Assembly (NCBI GenBank): GCA_018817905.1
Contig: JAHISS010000098.1
Coordinates: 1-26,641 of the forward strand
Direction of reading: 5' to 3'
DNA length: 26,641 nucleotides
From: Nanobdellota archaeon
GTDB taxonomy: Archaea > Nanobdellota > Nanobdellia > Pacearchaeales > GW2011-AR1
Shown piece after piece: positions 13,681 through 22,493 of this stretch; positions within the stretch are counted from its first letter, which is position 1, and every line of letters begins with the position of its first letter. The notes beneath the pieces were generated by a model, which was given only the letters and a program-made list of their open reading frames with translations, was not told where the DNA came from and did no database searches. Position numbers and translations under genes: made by a program.

Positions 13681-14201
13681 TTATTTTTTTATGTCCGTAA
13701 ATACAGGAAGGCATTTACTCTTTTTACAAATAAGGTCAACAGCTTGATTTTTCTGACGATTAGTAAATGTTCTATAACCGCGTCCACCAACCCCATTATA
13801 GTAAAACATAGTTTTTTTGCTAATTCCTTTTTTCCATTGGGATTTTTTTTTAAATATCTTTTCCCATTCTTCTTTTTCTTTCTTTGGTAAATGTTCCCAT
13901 TCTTGCCCTGTCATTTCTCCACCTAATTGTGCTAACATAAACATTGGTGCGGGTATCGATTTCCAAAATTTCTTTTGGGATTTCGGCTTTTTATGACTTT
14001 TTTTACTTCAACATACTCTTTTTTTTCTTTTTCAAACTCTTTTTTCGAAATTATCGAATATTTTACAGAATTTTTTTCTCTATAACAGAATATTTCAGGT
14101 CGCCCTTTATTCTGGACTGTCTTCTCCTGCGACCCAAATCCGATTTTTCTTTTTTCTTTTTTCCTTTGGTTTTTTAAACCAACTGAATATTCCCATTTCA
14201 A
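13681..14201 (-). CDS. Unknown 173-residue protein split by a -1 frameshift at an A7 run
   Basis: Two overlapping frames fit together. Frame one starts at 14201 (MKWEYSVGLKNQ...) and runs 68 codons to KEYVEVKK at an A7 run (minus strand, 14004-13998). Frame two, open from there, continues SHKKPKSQKKFWKSIPAP then MFMLAQLGGEMTGQEWEHL and ends at 13681. The heptamer is in phase as A_AAA_AAA, a classic -1 slippery sequence. One extra A would also join the frames, so a homopolymer error or a mutation is possible. GAGGT precedes the start. The protein is Lys/Glu-rich, with an aromatic C-terminal half (YYNGVGGRGYRTFTNRQ). No family recognised. Confidence 0.5.
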
Positions 14202-14376
14202 CCTCTTTTCTTATTCAGAATTAACGCAGTTTAATGTTTTAAACTTTCCTTTATTGACACTTTTACTAAACAAACAACTGTCTTTTTATCTTTGATTTTC
14301 ATAGGTAATTTTATCATATTTATTTGGGGGGTGTTTATTTAGTAATATATTTAAAGAATTACGGGGTATTAATATA

Positions 14377-14811
14377 ATGGAAAGAAGAGAATTAACCATG
14401 AATGATAAAGTAACAGGAACTGTAATTGGTTTAGTATTCATTATTACAGGACTCATAGCTTTTGCTTTCATGAAAAATGCGAAGGGTTGGTTTGTGGGGT
14501 TCTTTGCGGTTATAACTGGATTTCTTTTTATTTATTGGTCGATAACATCCCCAATAAAAAAAGGAGATGGGAAAAGAGATTACTATCTTGAAGGTAACAA
14601 AAGATGTGTTGTGTGTGGTAGAAATATAAGAACTGGTTGGAAATATTGTTGGGAACATCGGGGGGTTGGAAAGTATGGTGGAGATGTTGGAGAATGGGAA
14701 TCAATCAGAGAAAATAAAAGATACAAAAAAAGAAGAAACAAAACTGAAAGAAGAGCTGAGGGAGTTGAGAACTTGTCAAGAGCATTTGGGATACTGCCAC
14801 CAAAAAGATAA
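14377..14811 (+). CDS. Two-helix membrane protein with zinc-ribbon-like motif
   Basis: This is a 144-residue protein. Hydrophobic helices lie at about 12-31 and 38-56, followed by a cytoplasmic CVVC...CWEH motif (C77, C80, C91, H94) that could bind zinc, then a basic, low-complexity tail. ATATTTAAA at about 14346-14354 lies 23-31 nt before the ATG at 14377 and supports it over an inner ATG at 14398. The last 130 nt are also open in another frame with a coiled-coil-like translation, so a frameshift in the tail cannot be excluded. It converges with the recombinase pseudogene, whose end is 2 nt away. Confidence 0.6.
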   Translation: MERRELTMNDKVTGTVIGLVFIITGLIAFAFMKNAKGWFVGFFAVITGFLFIYWSITSPIKKGDGKRDYYLEGNKRCVVCGRNIRTGWKYCWEHRGVGKYGGDVGEWESIRENKRYKKRRNKTERRAEGVENLSRAFGILPPKR

Positions 14812-14812
14812 A

Positions 14813-15342
14813 TTACTCTTTCTGCCACCTCAACAAATAACCACTCTTTCTCCTCACCTTCTTATCCTTCCCTCGCTTCCCAACATTCTTCTTACCTCTA
14901 AGCCCTGCTTTCACTCTCTCTAATATACGTTTCTTCTCTTGCTGTCCAACCAACGATAAGATAGCAATTAACAACCCACTAACACAATCATCCCTTGTGT
15001 CTAACAACTCTCTTGTAATGATTTGATTGCAACATTATTTTTCTTTAAGGTTTATAAATAGGAAAGTGTGTTCAGTATTCCTTCTCGAGAAAATCTGTCT
15101 AAACTCAAGATTAAAACTAAATCAAATTTGTGCTGCCTTGCGTCTGTTAGCATTTGTTGAAACTGTGGTCTGTTACTCTCTCCACCACTTGCGTAATCAA
15201 CATACTCACCAACAACTTGAAAGTCCATCGCCTCTGCTAATTTGTTTAGTGATTCTCTCTAATTGTTAATGTCTTGCTTATCTTCATTCGTGCTAACCCT
15301 TAGATATTTTACTGTTTTTGTTTTATTTTTTTCATCCAGCAT
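14813..15342 (-). pseudogene. Decayed serine recombinase (resolvase family)
   Basis: The conceptual translation from 15342 reads through the resolvase catalytic domain: YLRVSTNEDKQDINN with the catalytic Ser in RVST, then RESLNKLAEAMDFQVVGEY, YASGGESNRPQFQQML, the LILSLDRFSRE segment with catalytic Arg, and after a frameshift LLIAILSLVGQQEKKRILER, ending KSGYLLRWQKE. Three lesions are visible: a TAG where the family has Gln (INN*RESL), a TAA in SYL*TLKK, and a missing base near LQES that would restore WLDTRDD. It is of small serine-recombinase type. It lies about 150 bp from tRNA-Leu and is probably the former mobility gene of the island. Confidence 0.82.
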
Positions 15343-15439
15343 ATCCAACTTCTCCCATCTCATTATTAGAAAAAAACTTTTGTTTAAGGTGAAGAGCCAG
15401 CCCATACAATTCATGGATATTAAAGGAAGAACTTGCCAT
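15332..15439 (-). CDS. 35-residue micro-ORF overlapping the recombinase start
   Basis: ATG at 15439 to TGA at 15332 encodes MASSSFNIHELYGLALHLKQ and 15 more residues. Its end overlaps the recombinase ATG (15342) by 11 nt, so it may once have been translated together with the recombinase. A weak AT-rich box near 15459-15466 lies at promoter distance. The function is unknown and it may be a remnant. Confidence 0.35.
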   Translation of the reverse strand: MASSSFNIHELYGLALHLKQKFFSNNEMGEVGYAG

Positions 15440-15492
15440 GATAGTCCTAATCACCTTTACTAAAATCTTCCCATTTAGAACTATATATGAAA

Positions 15493-15577
15493 TGCGGGAA
15501 CTAGGATTCGAACCTAGGTAGGCACTAAGCACACTGGAGCCTAAATCCAGCCCGTTTGACCACTCCGGCATTCCCGC
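15493..15577 (-). tRNA. tRNA-Leu (anticodon UAG)
   Basis: This 85-nt tRNA has acceptor stem GCGGGAA/TTCCCGC with discriminator A, a D-arm, anticodon arm CTGGA-TTTAGGC-TCCAG (anticodon TAG), a long class II variable arm, and T-arm CTAGG-TTCGAAT-CCTAG. No CCA is encoded. No TATA box sits at the normal distance from its 5' end. Instead, the first 14 nt are duplicated 95 nt upstream, directly at the distance expected from a TATA box at 15693-15701. Confidence 0.97.
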
Positions 15578-15579
15578 AT
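15564..15579 (-). repeat. tRNA-Leu 5' end segment, internal copy
   Basis: On the minus strand this reads ATGCGGGAATGCCGGA: the two bases before the tRNA plus its first 14 nt. The identical 16 nt recur at 15659-15674. Confidence 0.9.
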
Positions 15580-15658
15580 TACGATCCTGCCGGCGTGGGT
15601 ACCACTCGTTTGATTGCGTTAGCAAACGAACGAATGAGAATCGTGTAACGATTCGCTT

Positions 15659-15674
15659 TCCGGCATTCCCGCAT
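15659..15674 (-). repeat. Duplicated tRNA-Leu 5' end segment, outer copy (possible att site)
   Basis: Perfect 16-nt direct repeat of the tRNA-Leu 5' end. The 79 nt between the copies contain two hairpins: GAATCGT/ACGATTC (15638-15654) and CGTTTG/CAAACG (15607-15628). The arrangement suggests that DNA was inserted at the tRNA 5' end and a copy of the target was retained, or that a leader was duplicated. Confidence 0.75.
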
Positions 15675-15692
15675 CAACTACTCAAAAATTCT

Positions 15693-15701
15693 GGTTATAA
15701 A
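15693..15701 (-). promoter_or_regulatory. TATA box of the tRNA-Leu locus
   Basis: On the minus strand this reads TTTATAACC. Its centre is about 26 nt from 15672, the first base of the duplicated tRNA 5' end, matching the spacing to start codons elsewhere in the window. It is about 120 nt from the intact tRNA. Confidence 0.65.
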
Positions 15702-15713
15702 AATCTGTTGGTT

Positions 15714-18700
15714 TTACGAAAAGTTAAAGTTATCGCAGGAACCATCAGCAGACTGGAAGATAAACCCATTACTGCCACTTAGAATCCTAAATTTTTCCAA
15801 TTCGCTTAATGTAAAGTTTCCATAAAATTTATTGTTCATTTTGTTTGGGTCTACTGCAATGCAAGAGAAGTCCCCGACTAAAAGTGAAATCAAAGTTCTT
15901 TCACTTGGTTCTCCTTCATCCACCCGTTTTGCAATTTTTCTAGACAATACAGCAACTTTCTCACCGTCCTCATCAACAAGATTCTTGCTATCGCTCCCAA
16001 CTAAAAGATTAGCATAATCTTCTTTTCCACTTGGTTCCTTGTAAAAGAAAAACAACTCTGCACTTGGTTTATTAAATGAAAGGATAATGTTATCCGGATT
16101 AAAAATTTCGTCAACACAGTACTCGGCATTATACGCTTTAAGTTCACTTTCCAATTGAAGAACCCATTCTTTATCTTCATTGGTTTTTCCGGTCCATTCT
16201 TCGCCCCGCCCGTAGGTTTTAACATCGACCCAACCAGTAGTTTCATTAAACCATTGCAATTTTCCCTCTGAACTTAGACCGTAATTGTCTCCATCATTTA
16301 AATCAACTTTAATTCTTTCTTCTCCGTCTTTACACGGCACCACCTTCATGGCTTCTCCGATAATATTATGACTACTCCCAATACATAATTTCTCGTTGTC
16401 ATTCCACCCGCATCCTCCTGGAATCTTGCACTTATCTTCGTCGCATACTTTTTTTAAGTCTTTTGGGTTAGCTCCTTCATAATTATAATCTAAGCAAGCC
16501 TTCTCGCTGCACGAATAACATCTACCACCTATCCCAATTGGAATGAAATAACAATTTCCTAAACCATAACACTCCGTCTTGCTGCAATACCATCCACATT
16601 TATCGCAGAAAGCTCCCCCTTCAGGCAACTTAACATCAGATTCCTTATATTCTTCAGAGCAGTTCTTCCCCCCTAAACTGCAATAGCTATAATCTCCATC
16701 TCTTAACTTCTCTAAAACATTATAATCTTTATTAAAAATTAAAAAATTAACTATGCTTTTTACCCATCTTTCCCCCCACGTAGGTTTTTCGTCATCCCCA
16801 ACAGTCACAAGCCCACTAATATCCACAAAAATCTTTTTGTTATCATTTGTATAACTCCCAACTTCTTTCGGGTTTTCATTAGTGTAAAATCTCTCAACCT
16901 TAATCTTCCCGTCATCAAAGAAAACTTTTGTCTGCACGTCATGATTAAAAATAAATTCTTTCTTTACAATACCAAGTCCGTCTTTCAAACTCAAAGCAAA
17001 TTGACCGTTAGGTCCACCAGTTATTCTTCCCTTAACTTCCACCTTCGGCATAACCCCCGCAACTTCTCCCGAAACCTTAACATCCCCAACTTCAATATCT
17101 GAATAATTCTTCTCATCAATATCATCCAAAATAGCAATAGCAACTGGAGAAATAATATTTTTATCCGAAGCTTTCAATTCATTTAACTTAGTATTATTAA
17201 TCACAATTTTTCCATCAACCTCATAAGTTCCAATTTCAGTTCCATTTGAATAAACAGTTCCATTTGAAAAATAAATTTCTGTTTCAGTTGTTCCAATAAC
17301 TAAATAAGAAATTCCATTCTTTTCTCTAAGTCCATATTTCTTCTCTTCTACAGTTCTGCTCGGCGCCACAACAACATCATCCGCAACTTTCTCCCTAAAC
17401 TCTCCAGCCCAAACAGCCCGCGCAACTTCTGCATTAATGTCTCCCTTCACCAAAAACAACCTCGCCTTCTGATGAGTCCAGAACAACTTTTCAAAAACAA
17501 AGTCAGCTTTCTCAAGAATCAGAACAGCGTCAGCTTCTTTAGTTTCACTCACAGTTAAACTTTCCAAATCAGCTCCCAATTCTTGAAGATAACCTTCTGC
17601 TTCATCCTCTGTGAACAAGTCGCCGCTTGCTTCCAGCATTTGCCGACTCCGTTCCTTAAGAACTTCCAGCGTCTCGTTCTGCACACCAATGTTGCTGTCT
17701 GATATCGCGTTCTCAACGCTCTGCTCATCAACCCAACACCGTATCTTCGGGTCGTCGCAATAACCCATATCAACAAACCTTCCCGGGTCTGTTCCTAAAC
17801 CAGGATTCTTGCTCGCGCAAATTCTAACAACACCGCGATTGTAAATCTCAGGACTGACAAATTCTTCAACACCTGCCTGAACATTCGGCGTCACCAAGGA
17901 ACGAACATCCCGCCCTCCAGAAACACATTCTTTCTCTGACTGAATGTTTGCATTTGCTATCTCGTCTTTCATCCAGCTGTCTCTCAAATAATCAACTGCA
18001 AAACTGGTCGACACCTGGCCAAACCCGCATTCCTCGTCGTTGTTTATTCTCACACACAACTCCTTATAACCCTCTGGCGCTGTAAAGTCCTTTGTCTCTG
18101 ACGCAGATTCACCCTTTGCTATAAAATCAGAAGCAACAGGAATTGTTCCAGTAACAGAATAATAACCTGACTGCGGCGGATTCTTCAGATAAACATTAAA
18201 GTAAACTCCTTGGTCGTTTCCTGCAAAAATGTAATAAAAGACTTTGTATTGCGCAGTTGCCGGAACTGTCGCGCTTGTAAACGTCTTCTGGTCAAACCAC
18301 GCGTGGAACTGCGGCGGCGAATCCGGCTCAATCAGCGACTTGAAAGCAGTCGGCGCCTTCGCTGAAATAAACGCCTTGCAAAATTGCGTCCCGATTTCTT
18401 CAACATTCCGCGCCTGGAACGCAGTCATCGCATTCACCGCATAACTTTGCGTAAAGTAGTTGACAGAATTCTCCATGTTTTGCCACGCGCTCATCACAGA
18501 AAGATATTCAGCTCCTCCGCGAGTTCCCTGCCCATACGCTAACTCAACCAACTTTGGAATCAAAACACTAACAAACGACGCAACCTGTCCCCAGAAAAAC
18601 TCGCAAAGATAAATCGAATAAACCTGGTCGCAAATTCCAACCATTTCTCCTGTTTCCAAATGTTCTATCAAACAATCCCGATAACTTTTCATTATTGAAA

Positions 18701-21700
18701 CCAGCGCTTCAATGCCAGCGTGAATTCCTGTCAAACAAACCGGAATAACAATTCCTTCGCGGAAATTCGGCAGACACAACAGCACGCTCCCGATAATTCC
18801 TGTTTGGACAACATCTGCAACAGGGAATTTCCCGCCGAGATTGCATCGCGACGGCGGACAAATCACAGGGTCGCAGACATTAAACAACAAGTGACAATCT
18901 TTCGGCGACATAAATTCCCAGCACGCTGTCCCTGGAATCCCGACTTCTGGACTTCCAACCTTGCACTGCTCTCCTGCAACAGTGATATACTGATTCCCAT
19001 ATTGTCGAGCAGCATCTTCAATTGCTCTTTGCGCTCTCAATATCAAATCCCTTGCCTTGCTTTGGTCCAAGCCAGGGAACATCTCTAATGTCTGTCCTGT
19101 GTTCAAATTAACCTGCTGACAAAGGTCATCACCATAACCTGTATTAAATTCTATTCTTCCGTTTTCCCCGACATTGCAAAGCCAGAAACTTGTAACTCTG
19201 CCCGAAGCATCAAAAGCTCCAATCCCGCCAAAGGTCGGCAAGTTCTGCCTTGTCGCAGCATACCATCCATTTGTATTATCAAACGGCACAACCGCAGGCA
19301 TTCCGCGATACGGTTCATTTTCAAAATATCTGCATAGTTTATCTGAATCTACAATCTTGTTGCGATATGTCAATCTGTCAACAGCCCGAATGTTTCCAAT
19401 TCCATAAGCAGTTGTAAAGTCACTAACATTATTTTCTCCAACCGAACCAACAACTCCCATTTTCGAAACATCTTTAACATTGTAAATTCCCCTTTGCGAA
19501 TCACCAGTCAAGCCAAGAACATAACTTCCTCCAAACCTTGCTGCCTCACCTTCGCCAAGTTTTTCAGTTGCAGGAGCTGCACTAACAACAGCAATGTGCG
19601 TAACATTTACAAAACCTGTTTCTCCCCGAATCTTCTGCGTAATTGGAATAATAGTCATTGCTTTTTCTGTTTGCGTTGCTCCGCCGACATAAGACGGACT
19701 TGGATAGCCCTGCTTTTCCCATTCCTTTGCCTTTTCAAATTCCCAGTTAACAACCATCTGCCCGTTCACATTTTCTGCAATATTCATTAATCTTGAATCA
19801 ACATTCTTTTGATGCCCAGATGTCAATCCCTGCTTCTTCAACTCACAATTCAGCATTACCGACCTCAACGCATCTGTAGTAATCAAACCGTTTTCAACAT
19901 TTCCTTGAACAAGCAGCTCACTAACAGAAACATCCTTAACCTCGCTTCCATCTGCATTCCGCCAATTCTTGCTTCCCATATTAATTGTCCCAACTCCCTG
20001 GCAGCTCTTTTTCGCTTCTTCTGCTAAAGCCAGCCGAACTTTTTCAGTATCAACACTTTTCCCAAAAATCCCAGAATCTGTGATATACTCTGGATTGTTT
20101 TGTATTTGGTCTATCTTTCCATTGACAGAATTCAAACCAGCAGTTGTCTTTGCCACCTCTGCGTCAATTAGCCCAGCTTCTCCAGTAACACAATGGTCCA
20201 TTGTTGCGTATCCCTTCTCTCCATTTGCAACCATATCCTTGCACCTGTTTCTCCAGCCGTTGTCTCCGTTCATAACTTCCTGCCGCGCCAGCGCCTCGCC
20301 ACTCAACCCTGTCATAAAATTCTTAAATGTCAAAACAGCTGCAGTTGCAAAACACGCGCCCTTCATCCCGGAAACAACCTTTCCAAGTTTGTCAGTAATC
20401 TTCTCCCACTTTGCAATTGTCTTGTTCAACTCTTCAATCTTATCCCGAACTTTATTCGGAGTTAGTTTTATCGCGCGCTTTTCAATCCCCACGCCAACTG
20501 TCAAATTTGTCTCTGTCTTTGTTCCCTCTGCAAACGGCGTCAACTTTATCTTTGCAACGCTTTCCAAATTAACATCATCAAGCACAACACTCAAACCGCA
20601 AATCCCATCTTTCACTGGCTCGCCATCTTTCAAAGTATATCGCTTTCTTGTCGTCGACAAAACCTTGCTCCCGTTCTGCCCATTAATCATGCAATAAGCG
20701 CTAACCTCAACTCTGTCAGTTTTAACATCATCCAGTTTAATTTCCCCGCGCTTTTCAGTTCCTTCCATGAGACTGTTTGTCTCGCCCTTCTTAATAATCG
20801 TCCCCTTTCCCTCAACACTAAATTCAGCACTTGCAGTTTTTGTCGGCTCATCTAAACTAACTAATCTTATCACGCGCGCCTTGTCATCAAACTCAATTGC
20901 CTCGCCAGCCAGCGAAGTGTCAAAATCTCTTGCCCGCGTCAACTCTGGAAGATAACTCTGAACATTTTCCCCGTCTGGATAAATCTCTAAATATTTATTA
21001 ATCAATCTCGTCCTTGTCTGGTCTTTTCCAAAAAGCCGCGCTAAAGTAATTGCCTTGACCAACGCTTCCTTGCCATAAGCGCCTTCGCCTTCGCCAGAAT
21101 AACTATCTGCAACTTCTTCATAAGAATCAATCGCAGCGTCAAAATATTGCATTCCCTGCGTGGCATTTCCTACAAAATCTTCTGTCTGGCTTTGCTTAAA
21201 CAAAATCAACTTTTGATAAATCTGACTAAACCAATCCATGTCTTTTTCTTTCACACTTTCACCATAATTTCCAGAAAAATCAAAAATAAGCTTCCATTCA
21301 CCGTCGGTCTTAAACAAACTATTATTTTTATCCAAAACATAACTTCCTTTTCTGTCTTCTTCACTTACATTAATTTCAACTTTATACTCTCCTTTGTCTT
21401 CCTTAACTACGAATTCCTTATTGTCCACAACAATTCCATCGCCAGAACCTGTTAAGTTAGTCGACTTCAACACAAGTTCAAATTCCTTCCCTTTACAAGA
21501 ACCGCTAACTTTTCCTGTTTCTCCGTCTTCGTTAATATTAATTTTGCTAATAGAACATCTGTTATCCAAAAAGCTCGAACCTTCATAGACATCAAAACTA
21601 TCTACATCATTTCCAGAAGAAACCTCAATCCGCGCTTTTTTTTCAGCTGCAACATAGCTGTCGTAGGAAATCTGCAAGCCAGCGCGGCAATACATTCCAG

Positions 21701-22493
21701 GAACGTAAATTTTTCTTGATGTTTCTCCCTTGTTAACTCTCGTCGTAATAACTTTTCTATCTCCTTGGTAAACAGAAACATCTGCAAAATTCTCATCTGA
21801 ATTTTCTAATCTCAAGAAATATCTTCCATTCCAAAAGCTCTGCTTCAACTTTTCTTTCGCCCAATTGGCGTCGCTAACTGGCTCTAAAATAAATTCAGAC
21901 CTTCCGATTCCGTAGGCATTTCCAGAAACATAATCAACCTCTGCAGTTAAAGTAACGTTGACAAAATCAGGCAGTTTTGATTCATCGGGCTGTCTTTTCA
22001 AAACCAGAACAACATAACCAACATTGTTCACCAACGGACTTCCGAGCAAAATGTCGTGCGTTCGCAAAGCTGCCCGCGCAGGATGAAACCCGCTTCCCGC
22101 AACTTCAGGAGGATATTGGCCAGTAAATCTCATATTATTAATTTGAGAAATGTCAATAAGCGGATTAATGTTCACAGCGTCGACCTGACAGAAAACAGGA
22201 ACATCTTGCTCTGCTAACAAATCACTACGGACAACAGGCGGCTGACATCCTGCCGGCGGAACCTGCAGCATCAAATCCTGCCGCGACTCGCACGTTTCCT
22301 CGTTTCCCAAAACCGGCCAGTAAGTATTCCTCTGCTCTTGAGAGTAATGCGTTTCAAAACTCGGCCTTGGTCCTTGCCTGACAGAAGTCGTGCTGCTGCT
22401 TCCAAAACTCAGCGCCAAAACAAAACTGCTTGAAAAAACCGTGCTAACTAAAAAAACCGCTGCAAAGACCGCGAAGATTTTTTTAAATTTCAT
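15714..22493 (-). CDS. Giant secreted Cys-rich surface protein (about 2259 aa)
   Basis: The start at 22493 (MKFKKIFAVFAAVFLVSTVF, a clear signal peptide) is preferred over an upstream in-frame ATG inside the preceding gene. Visible regions: a Cys-containing N-terminal domain (NEETCESRQDLM, PPAGCQPPV, FCQVD), a TPR-like helical segment near 450-510 (YFDAAIDSYEEVADSY), many Asn-X-Ser/Thr sites, a hydrophobic Cys-containing stretch near 1215-1320 (IIGSVLLCLPNF, YLCEFFWGQVASFVSVLIPK) that may cross or dock to the membrane, and a Cys-rich module near 1935-2040 (FCDKCGWYCSKTEC). No family recognised. Its ATG overlaps the stop of the 622-residue pilin-like gene by 11 nt, so the two should act together at the cell surface. 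Confidence 0.88.
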   Translation of the reverse strand: MKFKKIFAVFAAVFLVSTVFSSSFVLALSFGSSSTTSVRQGPRPSFETHYSQEQRNTYWPVLGNEETCESRQDLMLQVPPAGCQPPVVRSDLLAEQDVPVFCQVDAVNINPLIDISQINNMRFTGQYPPEVAGSGFHPARAALRTHDILLGSPLVNNVGYVVLVLKRQPDESKLPDFVNVTLTAEVDYVSGNAYGIGRSEFILEPVSDANWAKEKLKQSFWNGRYFLRLENSDENFADVSVYQGDRKVITTRVNKGETSRKIYVPGMYCRAGLQISYDSYVAAEKKARIEVSSGNDVDSFDVYEGSSFLDNRCSISKININEDGETGKVSGSCKGKEFELVLKSTNLTGSGDGIVVDNKEFVVKEDKGEYKVEINVSEEDRKGSYVLDKNNSLFKTDGEWKLIFDFSGNYGESVKEKDMDWFSQIYQKLILFKQSQTEDFVGNATQGMQYFDAAIDSYEEVADSYSGEGEGAYGKEALVKAITLARLFGKDQTRTRLINKYLEIYPDGENVQSYLPELTRARDFDTSLAGEAIEFDDKARVIRLVSLDEPTKTASAEFSVEGKGTIIKKGETNSLMEGTEKRGEIKLDDVKTDRVEVSAYCMINGQNGSKVLSTTRKRYTLKDGEPVKDGICGLSVVLDDVNLESVAKIKLTPFAEGTKTETNLTVGVGIEKRAIKLTPNKVRDKIEELNKTIAKWEKITDKLGKVVSGMKGACFATAAVLTFKNFMTGLSGEALARQEVMNGDNGWRNRCKDMVANGEKGYATMDHCVTGEAGLIDAEVAKTTAGLNSVNGKIDQIQNNPEYITDSGIFGKSVDTEKVRLALAEEAKKSCQGVGTINMGSKNWRNADGSEVKDVSVSELLVQGNVENGLITTDALRSVMLNCELKKQGLTSGHQKNVDSRLMNIAENVNGQMVVNWEFEKAKEWEKQGYPSPSYVGGATQTEKAMTIIPITQKIRGETGFVNVTHIAVVSAAPATEKLGEGEAARFGGSYVLGLTGDSQRGIYNVKDVSKMGVVGSVGENNVSDFTTAYGIGNIRAVDRLTYRNKIVDSDKLCRYFENEPYRGMPAVVPFDNTNGWYAATRQNLPTFGGIGAFDASGRVTSFWLCNVGENGRIEFNTGYGDDLCQQVNLNTGQTLEMFPGLDQSKARDLILRAQRAIEDAARQYGNQYITVAGEQCKVGSPEVGIPGTACWEFMSPKDCHLLFNVCDPVICPPSRCNLGGKFPVADVVQTGIIGSVLLCLPNFREGIVIPVCLTGIHAGIEALVSIMKSYRDCLIEHLETGEMVGICDQVYSIYLCEFFWGQVASFVSVLIPKLVELAYGQGTRGGAEYLSVMSAWQNMENSVNYFTQSYAVNAMTAFQARNVEEIGTQFCKAFISAKAPTAFKSLIEPDSPPQFHAWFDQKTFTSATVPATAQYKVFYYIFAGNDQGVYFNVYLKNPPQSGYYSVTGTIPVASDFIAKGESASETKDFTAPEGYKELCVRINNDEECGFGQVSTSFAVDYLRDSWMKDEIANANIQSEKECVSGGRDVRSLVTPNVQAGVEEFVSPEIYNRGVVRICASKNPGLGTDPGRFVDMGYCDDPKIRCWVDEQSVENAISDSNIGVQNETLEVLKERSRQMLEASGDLFTEDEAEGYLQELGADLESLTVSETKEADAVLILEKADFVFEKLFWTHQKARLFLVKGDINAEVARAVWAGEFREKVADDVVVAPSRTVEEKKYGLREKNGISYLVIGTTETEIYFSNGTVYSNGTEIGTYEVDGKIVINNTKLNELKASDKNIISPVAIAILDDIDEKNYSDIEVGDVKVSGEVAGVMPKVEVKGRITGGPNGQFALSLKDGLGIVKKEFIFNHDVQTKVFFDDGKIKVERFYTNENPKEVGSYTNDNKKIFVDISGLVTVGDDEKPTWGERWVKSIVNFLIFNKDYNVLEKLRDGDYSYCSLGGKNCSEEYKESDVKLPEGGAFCDKCGWYCSKTECYGLGNCYFIPIGIGGRCYSCSEKACLDYNYEGANPKDLKKVCDEDKCKIPGGCGWNDNEKLCIGSSHNIIGEAMKVVPCKDGEERIKVDLNDGDNYGLSSEGKLQWFNETTGWVDVKTYGRGEEWTGKTNEDKEWVLQLESELKAYNAEYCVDEIFNPDNIILSFNKPSAELFFFYKEPSGKEDYANLLVGSDSKNLVDEDGEKVAVLSRKIAKRVDEGEPSERTLISLLVGDFSCIAVDPNKMNNKFYGNFTLSELEKFRILSGSNGFIFQSADGSCDNFNFS

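Noticed and set aside
13430..13714. A 94-codon minus-strand open frame
   Set aside because: Another frame over the same bases encodes the recombinase-like tail (GRRLGRP...KSGYLNRWLKE), and the upstream part crosses the repeat/T-loop-like region without sensible protein composition.
14239..14310. A 23-codon minus-strand frame upstream of the frameshifted gene
   Set aside because: Too short, no Shine-Dalgarno and no TATA box at the usual distance; not distinguishable from chance.
14666..14923. Coiled-coil-like open frame overlapping the end of the zinc-ribbon membrane protein
   Set aside because: No promoter or clear Shine-Dalgarno, and its last third translates antisense recombinase sequence. 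The longer gene with a good TATA box is preferred, although a frameshift in its tail is possible.
14813..15342. Recoding of TAG/TAA as glutamine to explain the recombinase stops
   Set aside because: A separate single-base frameshift is also present, and all other genes here use TAG/TAA/TGA as normal stops.
15332..15625. A 97-codon minus-strand open frame spanning tRNA-Leu
   Set aside because: Its N-terminal half is the tRNA gene itself; only the last 35 codons (from 15439) could be a separate micro-ORF.
20193..20697. Long plus-strand open frames inside the giant gene
   Set aside because: Shadows of the 2259-residue minus-strand gene, whose codon use and protein features are coherent.
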